From Portulaca oleracea (lineage: Eukaryota > Streptophyta > Magnoliopsida > Caryophyllales > Portulacaceae), in NCBI GenBank assembly GCA_029582165.1, contig CM055868.1, positions 23,435,891 to 23,499,890 on the forward strand: DNA of 64,000 nt, given 5' to 3'. Position numbers and translations under genes: made by a program. The notes under the pieces are model-generated. The model saw only the letters and a program-made list of their open reading frames with translations. It was not told the origin of the DNA and did not search any database. Shown in pieces: positions 1 through 11,669 of this stretch (positions are counted from its first letter, which is position 1; each line of letters begins with the position of its first letter).

Positions 1-397
1 TAGCTAGATTGGTCGAATTCCTTGAGGGGATTTCGAATCAAATCTTCTCTTCTAGTCCAAGAGGGAGCAATCTTGGATGGTGCAAAGGAGGAGTTGGATA
101 TCAAATTGATTGTGGTGTGTCTATATCAATCAAGGAGGTTTCCATTGCCATTTCTATCTTGTTCTTCATTTTGACGAGTTGTTCTTCGTCATTGGTATGA
201 TCTTGGCTTTGTCTTTGTTTCTCTTGATTGTCATTCTTGTTGTAATCATTAGACTCTCGTCCTTAGCCTTTTCGTTTCATCCCATTGTTGATCATTTCGT
301 GCGTTTCTTTGAGTAATCAACAATCACAAGTTCTATCTTGTGAACGATCCGTTTTCATTTCGTGTATGATGAATTGTTTTTGATTCATTATGCATCA
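1..397 (+). repeat. LTR fragment, family D (3' part)
   Basis: Matches the 3' part of the D LTR that resumes at 24898 (same run from the CTATATCAATCAAGGAGG motif to the terminal TTATGCATCA). The 5' part lies outside the window. No PBS follows position 397, so this is a solo or truncated LTR. Short ORFs inside it are LTR shadows. Confidence 0.85.
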
Positions 398-1580
398 AGT
401 GATGTGATGTTATAAATTTGAGATAAATTATGATAGATGAAGTTGTTTAAGACTGGATATAGTTATGGGTTTCGTCCGGGCAAGTTTATGAGACAAGTTT
501 ATGCCGATAGAATGTTTGTTTTATTTTATTAATTCATCAATCGTTATATGATATGTTAGATGGCTGACTCCGAAATGCAAAGCCCTTAGGTAATGTTAAT
601 GAAATCGGAGGACTGTGTTTCCTCGCACATTATGGAGTTAATGGAGGCTTGTCGTACGCTGAGAGAGAATATGAACGATGTATAACTGGATCAAAGACTA
701 GGGTTTTGATCAATTACACATCAAGATAAGACGTGTAACCAATCTTAGAAAAGGGAAGGATCACGTGAAAGCTAGTGTATGGGGATGGAATTGACGTGAA
801 AGGCTAGAATAGGGTGAGGGTCACGAAAGATAACTTTAGGGTTTGATAGGGATAACAAGATAGTAACCGGGATAGTCAAGAGAATCAAACGTGATACACA
901 GACACCACAAGTTGAATCCCTAGGGCTTCTTGTTCTGCCACCTAGTTACAGAAACACCTTCTAGGTTTAGGAACAAGCTCTACCTCACCACTTGAATAGC
1001 CAATTCAAGATACAATAGTAGAAAAGAAAGAGAAGACTCTCACATGAGCAAAGCTCGTTTTGAACATCATTATAATCGAAAACTATGTATCTAGACTGAT
1101 TACAAACCTCCCTATTTATACTAAACTAAGTCCTAATCCTACTATGACTCTTAACTTGACGCCTAAGAAACCATCTCCTCCTAGGAATTGGTTTCCTAAT
1201 CCTAAGGGGATTAGTTACAACAATATGAATCCTTCTAGGACTTGGCTTTCCTAATCCTTATCTAGGATTCCCTAAATTTGGTGCCAAAGCCCACACTAGA
1301 ACCTTTTACAATCTTCTAGATCCTTCTAAACTATTATAGATTCTTCTTGGAAAACACCATAATAAACTTGGTATCACACACAACTAATAATAATAATATT
1401 ACAATAATAAACTTGCTACTAAAGAGGAAAACACTAAAAATGTGAACTTCAACTTGAAATGGTCAAAACTGTGAAATTCATCTTGGAAATGCCAAAACTG
1501 TGAAATTCATCTTGGACTTATACTTGGGCCTCCTTGGACGTGGACTTGGGCCCTCTAGGATGTTTGGACGTCCTCTTAGA
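398..1580. other. Unassigned AT-rich stretch, no gene seen
   Basis: No long ORF, RNA gene or LTR terminus is recognised. There are many in-frame stops on both strands. Around 1476-1525 a short motif (TGAAATTCATCTTGGA) is tandemly repeated. The text at 900-1350 (paired CCTAGG/CCTAAT motifs, TATTTATA) resembles decayed LTR sequence on the minus strand, but I could not pair it with another copy. Confidence 0.4.
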
Positions 1581-2860
1581 ATAAGGATCACATAATATGG
1601 ATTGGACGTTAGGCCTCTTTGATGGATCCTTCTTCTATGCCCCCCTCCACTTCCTTGTACACAAGTTGGACCTCTTTAGTTGGGCTTGGCGTGGATGGTC
1701 CTCCATTATCTCCATGAATCTTGGGTCTCCAAAGGTGAGTTTAAGGCTATGTGAAGCTCCATCTCCTTCCATGAACCTAGGGTCCCCAAAGGTGAGACCA
1801 AGGCTAGGCAGATCTCCAGAAATGAACTCTCAATATCACGATCCGGTGAGGAGGGCTCACTGTTTGTTAGCGATTCTACCGCACGCGCATCTCTGGACTT
1901 GGTTCTGGCACAAGTACCATGATGTTTATCTATACTTTCGAGCAAGGCGCCCACGAAGAACGATTTCAGATTTTAGGAGCATGGTCCGTGGTGACCCTTG
2001 AACTGAAGGCCTACGAATATGCTGAATGCTAGGAGGTGCAACCATGGGAAATCCCCTACTATTTCATAGATCTGTTAAGCCCCCAACCTATTGTCCAGTT
2101 TAAGGTTGAGGAGAGTGATGGTACTGAGGACAATGAAGATGATGATGATGATGATAACGACTATATGTGGACATTTTTCCTCGCCGTTCGGTCTTCCGAA
2201 CGTCTACGTGAATTAGGGTGTGATTTGGTTTGTGCTAGTGTTTAACCTTTGAAAACTCTTTAAGGAACTAGTGATACATTTCATGAATACTTTGTAAAAT
2301 CACTTTCCTTTTACTTATGCATTTTATGAGTCGTTGAATTAAACCTTTAAGAGCGAACATCCACTTGTTCCAAATTCTTCTAAATTTAATCCAATTTTCT
2401 GATTTAAATGTTAGGTTCGGAAGAGAGTGATTTATGCAAATATTATTTAAAAATATAAGAAGAAAACCATAAAGTTGCATCGATACATTGGAAATTTCAT
2501 GTCAACCATAGTTTATGCAATCTCCGATGTGTTTTGGTTCGAAATGAGAGTCGTCACCCGACTATTTAAAGAGAAAAGCCAAGAAAAGCTAGAAAATAAA
2601 ACAAGACTCCGCCTGCGAAACCCAAGAATGGATTCGGGGATAATGCTACGAACTAGAAAAGTAAAGACTTTAAGAATCTGCCTCTCACAAAAGGAAAGAC
2701 TCTACTAAAAGTTTTAAATGTGCTTTTGATAAAGTTTGGAAGGGAAATAAATAAGAACTTCATAAAATTACTTCATTGAACATGCAACAAATAAGGATGA
2801 AAGAAAATACAACATGTACACTTTATTTACATAAAAAGGAAACAATTAAAAGCTTACATT
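1581..2860. other. Unassigned stretch with weak ORFs
   Basis: A 134-codon ORF (1597-2001) and a 69-codon acidic ORF (2036-2245, with a GAT repeat coding an Asp run) are open, but neither resembles a family I know. The longer one contains an imperfect direct repeat (SPKV motif twice, near 1725 and 1785), more like duplicated non-coding DNA than a domain. Nothing recognised in 2250-2860. Confidence 0.35.
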
Positions 2861-3698
2861 GTAACTTTTTAGGGGGAAGCCTTGCCTAGACTTTGTTGTA
2901 GTGCTTGGAGCCCACTTGAATTAGCGTCTTGAAAGCGTTGAATACTCCTCTTGAATATGCCAAAATAGATGGAGAAGTGGATGAAAAAGGGTGAAAAGGG
3001 GGACAAAAAGGCTCTTTTGTGGGGTCTTTGAGATAGTAGAAAGATAAGCATTTTATGGAGTTTTTAGGGATTTATGGAAGAAAGATGGAAGAATAGGATA
3101 GAACTAATAGATTAGAGGTTCAAGAGGTTATGGAAATGGTGATGGTGATGGTAAGAACGTAGTAGAAAGATGATAGAATAGATGTAGGAAAAAGGGCTAT
3201 TTTTTGTGGGTTTTAGGATATTTTTGTTGGAGATTTATGTAGAGGTAAGGGATGATAGAATAATAGTAGGGATTATGGGTTTAAGTTGATGAAGATATGG
3301 AGATAAGGATGGTGAGGAAATGGTGGGAAAGTGATAGAGAAAGGGTTGTAGAATAATGGAGATTAGAAGAGAGTGATGAGAGGAATGGATAAATGGATGA
3401 ATGAGAGTGTAGGGGGAAGAATGAGCGAATGAGTTGATGAGGGAGAATGAGAATGAGATGGAGTTCCTATAGCTTTGAGAGGAGGGTGATATTTATAGGC
3501 TTCAGAAGGGAGTAGAGATTCATACACATGCATGCATACTTGTAGCCTTCAGCCAGCAAGCACAGAATACCATGCAGTAAAGGGGAATGCTCTCGGATGG
3601 ACGGTGGCACGTGGTCAATTGACCACGTGTGGTCAGAGTCTCCAAGGCCGACCGGCCTACAGGTGAGGGGGGATGTTCCTCTTCACGTCCACGCATTC
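2861..3698 (-). repeat. LTR-like or promoter-like AT/GA-rich segment
   Basis: The plus strand is strongly purine-rich from 3050 to 3460. At about 3490-3500 the minus strand reads CTATAAATATC, a TATA box in the setting typical of gypsy LTRs (short GC-rich leader, then pyrimidine-rich strand). No partner copy exists in the window, so LTR identity is inferred from composition and the TATA box only. Confidence 0.35.
3608..3629. promoter_or_regulatory. Perfect 22-bp palindrome with two G-boxes and two W-box cores
   Basis: Each 11-bp arm reads CACGTGGTCAA from the outside in, and the opposite strand reads the same. Each arm carries a G-box (CACGTG, bZIP/bHLH site in plants) and a W-box core (TTGAC on one strand, WRKY site). 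It sits about 110 bp from the TATA-like site near 3495. The motif is directly visible; a regulatory role is inference. Confidence 0.5.
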
Positions 3699-3780
3699 TG
3701 ATAAGCGATTTTTATATAGTATTTTTTAGGGCTCAAATCACATATATTTCATACTTTTTATACCCTAAATTCCATGTTTT
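3699..3780 (+). repeat. Start of element A LTR (left copy)
   Basis: Begins TGATAAGCGATTTTTATATAG and matches the sequence from 13061 for about 75 bp (GATTTTTATATAGTATTTTT, AGGGCTCAAATCACAT, TTTCATACTTTTTATACCC). Beyond about 3780 the two copies diverge, so the left LTR is truncated or rearranged. Confidence 0.6.
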
Positions 3781-4778
3781 TATACCTTTGTCATTTTCAC
3801 ACATAATTTAGAGTTGAATTTGTTGAGTATCTATTTTGGAAACATGTGAAGTTGGTTAAACTCAGTTCTTAAGTAGTTAAGGTTGAAATCTTGAATCTTA
3901 AATGTTAGTTAATTAAATATACAAGCATGGGGGGAGTCGTAATGGCTTTAAGTTTGTTATAGGTTTGTTATGAATTAGTTGTACTTTGTCAACAACCTTT
4001 CCCCTTTTACCTGTGTCCTTTGCATTGAGGACAATGCTAGGTTTAAGCATGGGGGGGTCTATATACTATTTTCGAGTTTTTCTTTAAAATTTTTCTTTTC
4101 TTAGTTTAGTTTTCTTTTTTTTTTCTTTTGTGAGTTTTAGTTAATTTCTTTTTCTTTTTCTTTATTTTGAGTCTTTGTTTTATAGTGTTTTGTTTGAATT
4201 TTTTCTTTCTAGTTTTCAGATTAGGTAAACCTGCATTCACATAGGTTGCATTAGTTAGATCATATTTGATTTTCTTTTCTTTTCTTTCTTTTCTTTTTAG
4301 TTTTTCTTTTCCTAGTTTTGCATCCACCACTATTAGAAAAAATCCAAAAAAATCAGAAAAAAAGAAAAGACAAAAAAAATATAGGATTAGGATTAGCCTG
4401 TCCGAAACACCTTCGGTGATGATTTGTAAACCAATTAGACTTTTAGTTTATCTTGCTTTACCTAGAGAAGTTTGGTTGAGAACCTAAAAGTTCTTGAAAT
4501 CTGTTTATTTAAATCTTCTGATTTTGAGTCAAGTTATGAAAAGTGTGTTTAACTGCTTTGACTATCTTAGTATTTGTAAATATGCGTGCCGCAAATCTTT
4601 GGGCTAGGTTTAGTTGATTGAGCCCTATCTCGTGAGTCCACATAGCCTAAAAGTATGAATTGATCGTTTTTATCAATTCTTTTATTCCTTGAGTGACTCC
4701 ACCACTAGTTGCACCTCTAGAACTTGTTTTGCATCTTGTTTGAGACTGCATTTTTACATTGCACGCTGTGACAATATG
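3781..4778 (+). mobile_element. Element A non-coding spacer, left part
   Basis: No coding potential. Two PPT-like runs occur (AAGCATGGGGGGA near 3925; AAGCATGGGGGGG at 4046-4057, preceded by GAGGACAATGCTAGG), a signature familiar from the 3' spacers of plant Athila/Tat gypsy elements. A long pyrimidine-rich tract runs from about 4080 to 4320; the 74-codon lysine-rich minus ORF there is its complement. The sequence continues at 11670 beyond the inserted LARD. Confidence 0.5.
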
Positions 4779-7700
4779 TGTAAAACCCTGAAAATTCAAT
4801 CGCGTTTACCGTTAAAATTTCCTAACGAACGTTTTATTCCGTTGTTTATTTATCTGTTATCACACGGAGCTTTTAGGACCGCGAGTGTTTTCGTAGTAAT
4901 TTTTAGAGTCTTAAAAATATCAGTTAGGAATTTTTGGGATACCGGGTGAAAAAACTTTTATCAGTTGTGTGAATTATTTTATCTGATTTTTGTGTGATTT
5001 TGTCCGTTCTCCCAACGGTATTCCCATTTTTGCTGCACCCACTACCCATGCATACAATTGTACTGACCAATGGGAGCCTGACACTTGGCTAAATTCTATT
5101 CCCTCCCTCTCCCTCTCTCTTTCTCTCTCCTCCCTCCTCCTTCTCCTACAACTACATGCTGTTGCTGCTGATGCTCGACGAACGAAGACCACGCCAGCCA
5201 CCACCAAGCTCCAACCACCGCTGCACCACCATTCCGACCACCCATCGCCACCTTAGCCACCGCCCATCGACGGAAATCCCCAACGCACCACCATCACTTT
5301 TCTTCCTCCATCTCCATCTCCAAACATCATCAACACCACCTCCTCCTTCCTGCACCCCGACGAGCACCACCGCAACCTCCGACCACCGCCCGACCCGAAC
5401 ACAGCCACCCCGAGCTCCCCCTCTTCCTTTCCTTCCTTTTTCCCTCGTGCCCTAGTTGCACCCTACACCGCTACCGCCAACGTCGACCACCGCCGCCACC
5501 CAGGACCCGCCGGAGTTCACGCTGACGCCCAGCCGCCGCCCCGAGCCACCCCGGTCCCACCTCTTCTAGCTTGGACCCATTGTTTGTGCCCTCTCTCTCT
5601 TTCTCTCTCTATAAATTAATATGGGTATTATGTGTTAAGGGTTAGTTAATCATGTATTAAGTTTACTAATGTGTTTTAGAGTAAATAAACTTGTATATTT
5701 ACTATTAATATTGACTAAATACATGTTAGTTTAATGAGTGGTTATTAGGGTGTGTTTAGTGTAGGGTTATAAGTTAATATATATAGTTTATATGTTATGT
5801 GGAATTTTGATGTTAATATCCATGTTATGATTTCATGAATATTAGTGTAATAATGTTAAGTTAAGTATTAGGAAATATCTTGTTATTTTGTATGTTTATA
5901 TATCAAGTATATTATTTATTTTGACAATAATATTAAGTTATTAATATTTTCCATATTATTTAGTAAAAGTTATTACATAATGTTTAATACATGATTTTAC
6001 TATCTAAATGTGGTAATACTATGTCTTGATTGCATATTATATAAAAGCTAATATCTTATGTTGGAACTATTATAAAAATTAGGTTCATTATATTATTCTT
6101 GCAGTTGTTATATTATTAAGTCCTTGTTACTTTGAAAATTAGTTTTACAAAGTATTACTACCTTTTTATATATTAGTATGTTAATGTCAAGTTTATCAAA
6201 TATATTGCTATATTATATGTTGTGATTATTACAAAGTTTAGTTTATTTTATATCCTATGTTTTCATAATATTAAGTTAATGTTGTTACAATATTACTAGT
6301 AATAATATCTTCTTAAAGTGGCTTCATTTTATTATTTACAAGGGTATTTCGATAGTGTGCTATTACAAGTATTATTATATTACAAGTCATGTTTAAAGTT
6401 ATTATTATTATTACGTTAATGTTAAGTTAAAAATATTTTGTTAGGCCTTGGTAGAGTTTTAATTTTATATTATGAATGAGTATAAGTTCTTGTTAAAGTC
6501 TTTATGTTAGAAATTGTGTGGGTTGTGATTAGAAGGAATAAAATATAATTTGGGAAGGGTAGTTAGGATGTTAAAGAAATCGTTAGAGCACGTTTTGATT
6601 TTAGAACCTTTTATTAGGTTTGAGCGAGGACACGAACCAAAGAGTCTGCAGCATCTTTTGATTGAAGTGACTTTCTACAGGTAATGTCTATGTCCTAATC
6701 CCCTTTGGGATGCTCTTTTATCTGTTTTGGGATTTTAATCTGTTTTGTGAAGCTTGCATCCCGCACGGGGACTTTCTGTAAAGTTAGACTGTCTGATTTG
6801 GATGTCTGTGAGTTGTTTATTCTGAATTGAGTAAAACGTGACAGTCTTTTAAACTCTGAGTTTTATTCTGTGAGTTTTGGAAACTGGGTTGGGTTTTATT
6901 TGAAATCTGACGTCTGATAATTCATAAGATACTAATAATCAAAGTGAAACCATAAGCGGGTTGCGGGTAACGACCCTTAGACCATGATCTGTTCGTGCAG
7001 GGGAGTTATCAAGAGATCGGGGAGTCCCGATATTATTTCTGAGATTGTGCACACATCTGATTCTCGCTTACGGACCGCCATCCATTACGATTCGAGGATC
7101 CGAGATCTCGCTCGATTCCGAGTTCGATATTCGGGATAGGCTAATCCCGCCCGCATAATAAAATTCTGATCTATTTTCTGAGGAAAAGTTTACTCGCTTC
7201 GATTACTCGCTTCGTTTCGATTTACGATTTACGATGTCTGATTCTGAGATTGAAAAGTTTGTTGAGTTTCTTTGTTTTCTGAGTTGAAAGTTGGTACTAT
7301 TGGTTTATAAGTTTGTTATTTCTGAACTCTGGTTATTCTGGGTTGGGTTTCAAATGAGTTGCGAAAAGGTTTGACTTGTTCCCCTCCCCTAAAATGGTTT
7401 AAAAAGATTTCTGAACTGTTTTGACAGTTAGGAGTAGACATTATTGAGGTTTCCCCCCTCATATTGTGAATGTTTTGTTTTCAGGTGGAGATCAATCATG
7501 TGATGGGGACGGGCAATAGAAGTGAGGACGTTGGAGTTAGCCGTCTGAGAATAAAGTTTAGTTTATGTTTAGACTTGAAGTTTAGTAAATGTTGAGTTTT
7601 GGTTGTTCTAGAATTCGAGGTTCTTTTCGTTGTTAATTTGAAGTAAACAGTTATCGTTTGTTGTTAGTTTCCCTTTCTTGCCTTGTATCTCTTCGGAGGT

Positions 7701-7815
7701 ACGGCAGTAACGCCCAAGTTAATAAAAAGAAAAAAAAATGAGACTTCCGCTGTTAATGTTAGTCAACGTTTGATTTTGACCGTTAAGTTTAGAACTGAAA
7801 TTCCGGGGCGTTACA
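4779..7815 (+). repeat. LARD 5' LTR
   Basis: 3037 bp, TG...CA ends. It opens with a C-rich, G-poor block (about 5160-5570), then CT repeats and a TATA box, then about 2 kb of AT-rich DNA. The proline/histidine-rich ORFs in the C-rich block (for example 5156-5455) come from composition. Most of it is almost identical to the 3' LTR, but short patches (about 5100-5220, 6640-6655, 6965-7240) differ sharply. Confidence 0.95.
5610..5616 (+). promoter_or_regulatory. TATA box of LARD LTR
   Basis: TATAAAT directly follows a CTCTCTCTTTCTCTCTC pyrimidine run (Y-patch-like), the arrangement of a plant Pol II core promoter. The same element is at 9461-9467 in the 3' LTR. Transcription should begin about 30 bp downstream, making U3 about 0.85 kb and R-U5 about 2.2 kb. 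Confidence 0.6.
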
Positions 7816-7818
7816 GAA

Positions 7819-7830
7819 TGGTATCAGAGC
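7819..7830 (+). other. LARD primer binding site (tRNA-iMet)
   Basis: TGGTATCAGAGC lies 3 bp after the 5' LTR and is complementary to the 3' end of plant initiator tRNA-Met, the usual minus-strand primer of plant gypsy elements. Confidence 0.9.
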
Positions 7831-8078
7831 TCTGGGTTACGACCTGGTAGCTCCTAAGTGTCTATTAGGTTTTTAGTCAGAGCTTAGGATGCTACGTTCG
7901 GAGTGTGAGTGTAGGATGGGGACTGGGATATATTTTGGTCTTTAATTGTTTATGAGTTTATGTGCTGACTTAATCTGTTGATATCAAGTAACCTTGTGGA
8001 TGTTTATGTTATGATCAAATTACTAGAGGAGGAACTCATTAGTAAGAGTTGGATAAGACGGATTCTTCTAACTCCAAG

Positions 8079-8600
8079 ATGACTCAAGACGACGAGATTA
8101 GATCAAATAGGGCTCAAGGTAGACCTATACCAACTAGTGATGAGCTGAGACAACGGCTTGCAGAACTCCAAGAGTCATCAGCTGCTCGAGCAGCACGGGC
8201 TGCTTAATCCGCCATGAGTGGAGAAGACACCCCACCAATAGTCCCTGAGATGGCACAACTTATGATGATGGAGATTATGACTCGCATCGAGCACCCTCAA
8301 CGAATGTCGGAGCAAATAGGTGACACGAGGAGGGACAACAATGCCTCTTTATTCAAGGAGTTTAACAGCCTCAACCCTCCCACTTACTCCGGAGAAGCTG
8401 ACCCCAAAGTGTTTGAAGAGTGGATACGCGACATCGAAAAGAAATTCGACGCTCTTCCCTGCCCCGAGGAGCGGAAAGTTGGATTTGCAACTTACCACCT
8501 GACTGGAGAGGCTGACTTATGGTGGATGAGTGTGAAGGAACGACAAAATGAACCTGGGTTCAACTGGAACCGGTTCAAGGAAATGTTGAAGAATCGCTAA
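8079..8600 (+). pseudogene. LARD gag remnant
   Basis: An ATG at 8079 opens a frame that runs to 8600 with one in-frame TAA (8205-8207, at a position where CAA would restore a Gln). The part after the stop, readable from the ATG at 8214 (128 residues), carries a Retrotrans_gag-type capsid segment: NPPTYSGEADP, then W...IEKKFDALPCPEE, then the LTGEADLWW motif. This resembles the N-terminal half of Tekay/Del chromovirus Gag. It ends before the major homology region and zinc knuckle, and no protease follows. Structural Gag would be needed to package the RNA; this truncated copy probably cannot do it. Retention of gag alone is inferred to be a relic of an autonomous ancestor. Confidence 0.75.
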
Positions 8601-8606
8601 GAGTTT

Positions 8607-8644
8607 AAGTTTCGAGGACGAAACTTCTTTTAAGGGGGTAATGA
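8607..8644 (+). other. LARD pre-PPT hairpin and polypurine tract
   Basis: AAGTTTCG (8607-8614) and CGAAACTT (8619-8626) form a perfect 8-bp stem with loop AGGA. The PPT AAGGGGG (8632-8638) follows 5 bp later, and the 3' LTR starts at 8645. The PPT primes plus-strand synthesis; a role for the hairpin is inference. Confidence 0.75.
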
Positions 8645-11600
8645 TGTAAAACCCTGAAAATTCAATCGCGTTTACCGTTAAAATTTCCTAACGAACGTTT
8701 TATTCCGTTATTTATTTATCTGTTATCACACGGAGCTTTTAGGACCGCGAGTGTTTTCGTAGTAATTTTTAGAGTCTTAAAAATATCAGTTAGGAATTTT
8801 TGGGATACCGGGTGAAAAATCTTTTATCAGTTGTGTGAATTATTTTATCTGATTTTTGTATGATTTTGTCCGTTCTCCCAACGGTATTCCCATTTTTGCT
8901 GCACCCACTACCCATGCATACAATTGTACTGACCAATGGGAGCCTGACACTTGGCTAAATTCTATTCCTCCTCTCCTCTCTCTTTCTCTCCTCCTCCTCC
9001 TTCTCCTACAACTACATCTGTCGCGATGCTCGACGAACGAAGACCACGCCACCACCACCAAGCTCCAACCACCGCACCACCATTCCGACCACCCATCGCC
9101 ACCTTAGCCACCGCCCATCGACGGAAATCCCCAACGCACCACCATCACTTTTCTTCCTCCATCTCCATCTCCAAACATCATCAACACCACCTCCTCCTTC
9201 ATGCACCCCGACGAGCACCACCGCAACCTCCGACCACCGCCCGACCCGAACACAGCCACCCCGAGCTCCCCCTCTTCCTTTCCTTCCTTTTTCCCTCGTG
9301 CCCTAGTTGCACCCTACACCGCTACCGCCAACGTCGACCACCGCCGCCACCCAGGACCCGCCGGAGTTCACGCTGACGCCCAGCCGCCGCCCCGAGCCAC
9401 CCCGGTCCCACCTCTTCTAGCTTGGACCCATTGTTTGTGCCCTCTCTCTCTTTCTCTCTCTATAAATTAATATGGGTATTATGTGTTAAGGGTTAGTTAA
9501 TCATGTATTAAGTTTACTAATGTGTTTTAGAGTAAATAAACTTGTATATTTACTATTAATATTGACTAAATACATGTTAGTTTAATGAGTGGTTATTAGG
9601 GTGTGTTTAGTGTAGGGTTATAAGTTAATATATATAGTTTATATGTTATGTGGAATTTTGATGTTAATATCCATGTTATGATTTCATGAATATTAGTGTA
9701 ATAATGTTAAGTTAAGTATTAGGAAATATCTTGTTATTTTGTATGTTTATATATCAAGTATATTATTTATTTTGACAATAATATTAAGTTATTAATATTT
9801 TCCATATTATTTAGTAAAAGTTATTACATAATGTTTAATACATGATTTTACTATCTAAATGTGGTAATACTATGTCTTGATTGCATATTATATAAAAGCT
9901 AATATCTTATGTTGGAACTATTATAAAAATTAGGTTCATTATATTATTCTTGCAGTTGTTATATTATTAAGTCCTTGTTACTTTGAAAATTAGTTTTACA
10001 AAGTATTACTACCTTTTTATATATTAGTATGTTAATGTCAAGTTTATCAAATATATTGCTATATTATATGTTGTGATTATTACAAAGTTTAGTTTATTTT
10101 ATATCCTATGTTTTCATAATATTAAGTTAATGTTGTTACAATATTACTAGTAATAATATCTTCTTAAAGTGGCTTCATTTTATTATTTACAAGGGTATTT
10201 CGATAGTGTGCTATTACAAGTATTATTATATTACAAGTCATGTTTAAAGTTATTATTATTATTACGTTAATGTTAAGTTAAAAATATTTTGTTAGGCCTT
10301 GGTAGAGTTTTAATTTTATATTATGAATGAGTATAAGTTCTTGTTAAAGACTTTATGTTAGAAATTGTGTGGGTTGTGATTAGAAGGAATAAAATATAAT
10401 TTGGGAAGGGTAGTTAGGATGTTAAAGAAATCGTTAGAGCACGTTTTGATTTTAGAACCTTTTATTAGGTTTGAGCGAGGACACGAACCAGTAGCTCCGT
10501 GTGCATCTTTTGATTGAAGTGACTTTCTACAGGTAATGTCTATGTCCTAATCCCCTTTGGGATGCTCTTTTATCTGTTTTGGGATTTTAATCTGTTTTGT
10601 GAAGCTTGCATCCCGCACGGGGACTTTCTGTAAAGTTAGACTGTCTGATTTGGATGTCTGTGAGTTGTTTATTCTGAATTGAGTAAAACGTGACAGTCTT
10701 TTAAACTCTGAGTTTTATTCTGTGAGTTTTGGAAACTGGGTTGGGTTTTATTTGAAATCTGACGTCTGATAATTCATAAGATACTAATAATCAAAGTGAA
10801 ACCATAAGCGGGTTGCGATGCGACCCTTAGACCATGATCTGCGTGCGGGGAGTTATCAAGAGATCGGGAGTCCCGATATTATTTACGAGATTGTGCACAC
10901 ATCCGATTCTCGCTTCGACCGCCATCCATTCGATTACGAGGATCCGAGATCCTTACGATTCTCGAGTTCTGATATTCTGGGGATAGGCAAATCCCGCCCG
11001 CATAATAAAATTCTGATCTGTTTTCTGAGGAAATGTTTACTCTGTTTCTGATTACTCTGTTTCTGGTTTCTGATTTCTGATTTCTGATGTCTGATTCTGA
11101 GATTGAAAAGTTTGTTGAGTTTCTTTGTTTTCTGAGTTGAAAGTTGGTACTATTGGTTTATAAGTTTGTTATTTCTGAACTCTGGTTATTCTGGGTTGGG
11201 TTTCAAATGAGTTGCGAAAAGGTTTGACTTGTTCCCCTCCCCTAAAATGGTTTAAAAAGATTTCTGAACTGTTTTGACAGTTAGGAGTAGACATTATTGA
11301 GGTTTCCCCCCCTCATATTGTGAATGTTTTGTTTTCAGGTGGAGATCAATCATGTGATGGGGACGGGCAATAGAAGTGAGGACGTTGGAGTTAGCCGTCT
11401 GAGAATAAAGTTTAGTTTATGTTTAGACTTGAAGTTTAGTAAATGTTGAGTTTTGGTTGTTCTAGAATTCGAGGTTCTTTTCGTTGTTAATTTGAAGTAA
11501 ACAGTTATCGTTTGTTGTTAGTTTCCCTTTCTTGCCTTGTATCTCTTCGGAGGTACGGCAGTAACGCCCAAGTTAATAAAAAGAAAAAAAAATGAGACTT

Positions 11601-11669
11601 CCGCTGTTAATGTTAGTCAACGTTTGATTTTTACCGTTAAGTTTAGAACTGAAATTCCGGGGCGTTACA
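8645..11669 (+). repeat. LARD 3' LTR
   Basis: 3025 bp, same ends and layout as the 5' LTR. It keeps a regular TCTG-rich run (about 11038-11095) where the 5' copy reads TCG/TACG. The ATATG TSD follows immediately. Confidence 0.95.

Larger units (their letters stand above)
4779..11669 (+). mobile_element. Complete non-autonomous LARD-like gypsy element
   Basis: Two direct LTRs (4779-7815 and 8645-11669), both starting TGTAAAACCCTG and ending GGGGCGTTACA, are flanked by a perfect 5-bp TSD, ATATG (4774-4778 and 11670-11674). The 829-bp interior holds a PBS, a short broken gag and a PPT but no protease, RT, RNase H or integrase. LTRs of 3 kb around such a short interior fit the large retrotransposon derivative class. 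The gag remnant resembles chromovirus Gag of the Tekay/Del type. Mobility would need an autonomous partner. It sits inside the spacer of element A. Confidence 0.93.

Noticed and set aside
2036..2245. Acidic 69-codon ORF as a small host gene
   Set aside because: Short, with a GAT microsatellite, no recognisable domain, no promoter or intron signals and no homologue I can name.
4106..4330. Lysine-rich minus-strand ORF (74 codons)
   Set aside because: It is the complement of a long polypyrimidine tract; low complexity only.
4779..4815. Hairpin at the LARD LTR start similar to the other families
   Set aside because: Only GTAAA/TTTAC pair, 5 bp with a loop of about 20 nt; not better than chance.
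5156..5455. Proline/threonine-rich 99-codon ORF (and the 141-codon counterpart at 8951-9376) as a cell-wall protein gene
   Set aside because: Lies in the C-rich start of both LARD LTRs; open on several frames because of composition, no signal peptide or repeat module, and the frame changes between the two LTRs.
7819..7830. PBS sequences as fragments of tRNA genes
   Set aside because: Only 12-13 nt, always 3-4 bp inside an LTR, with no tRNA body or A/B boxes nearby.
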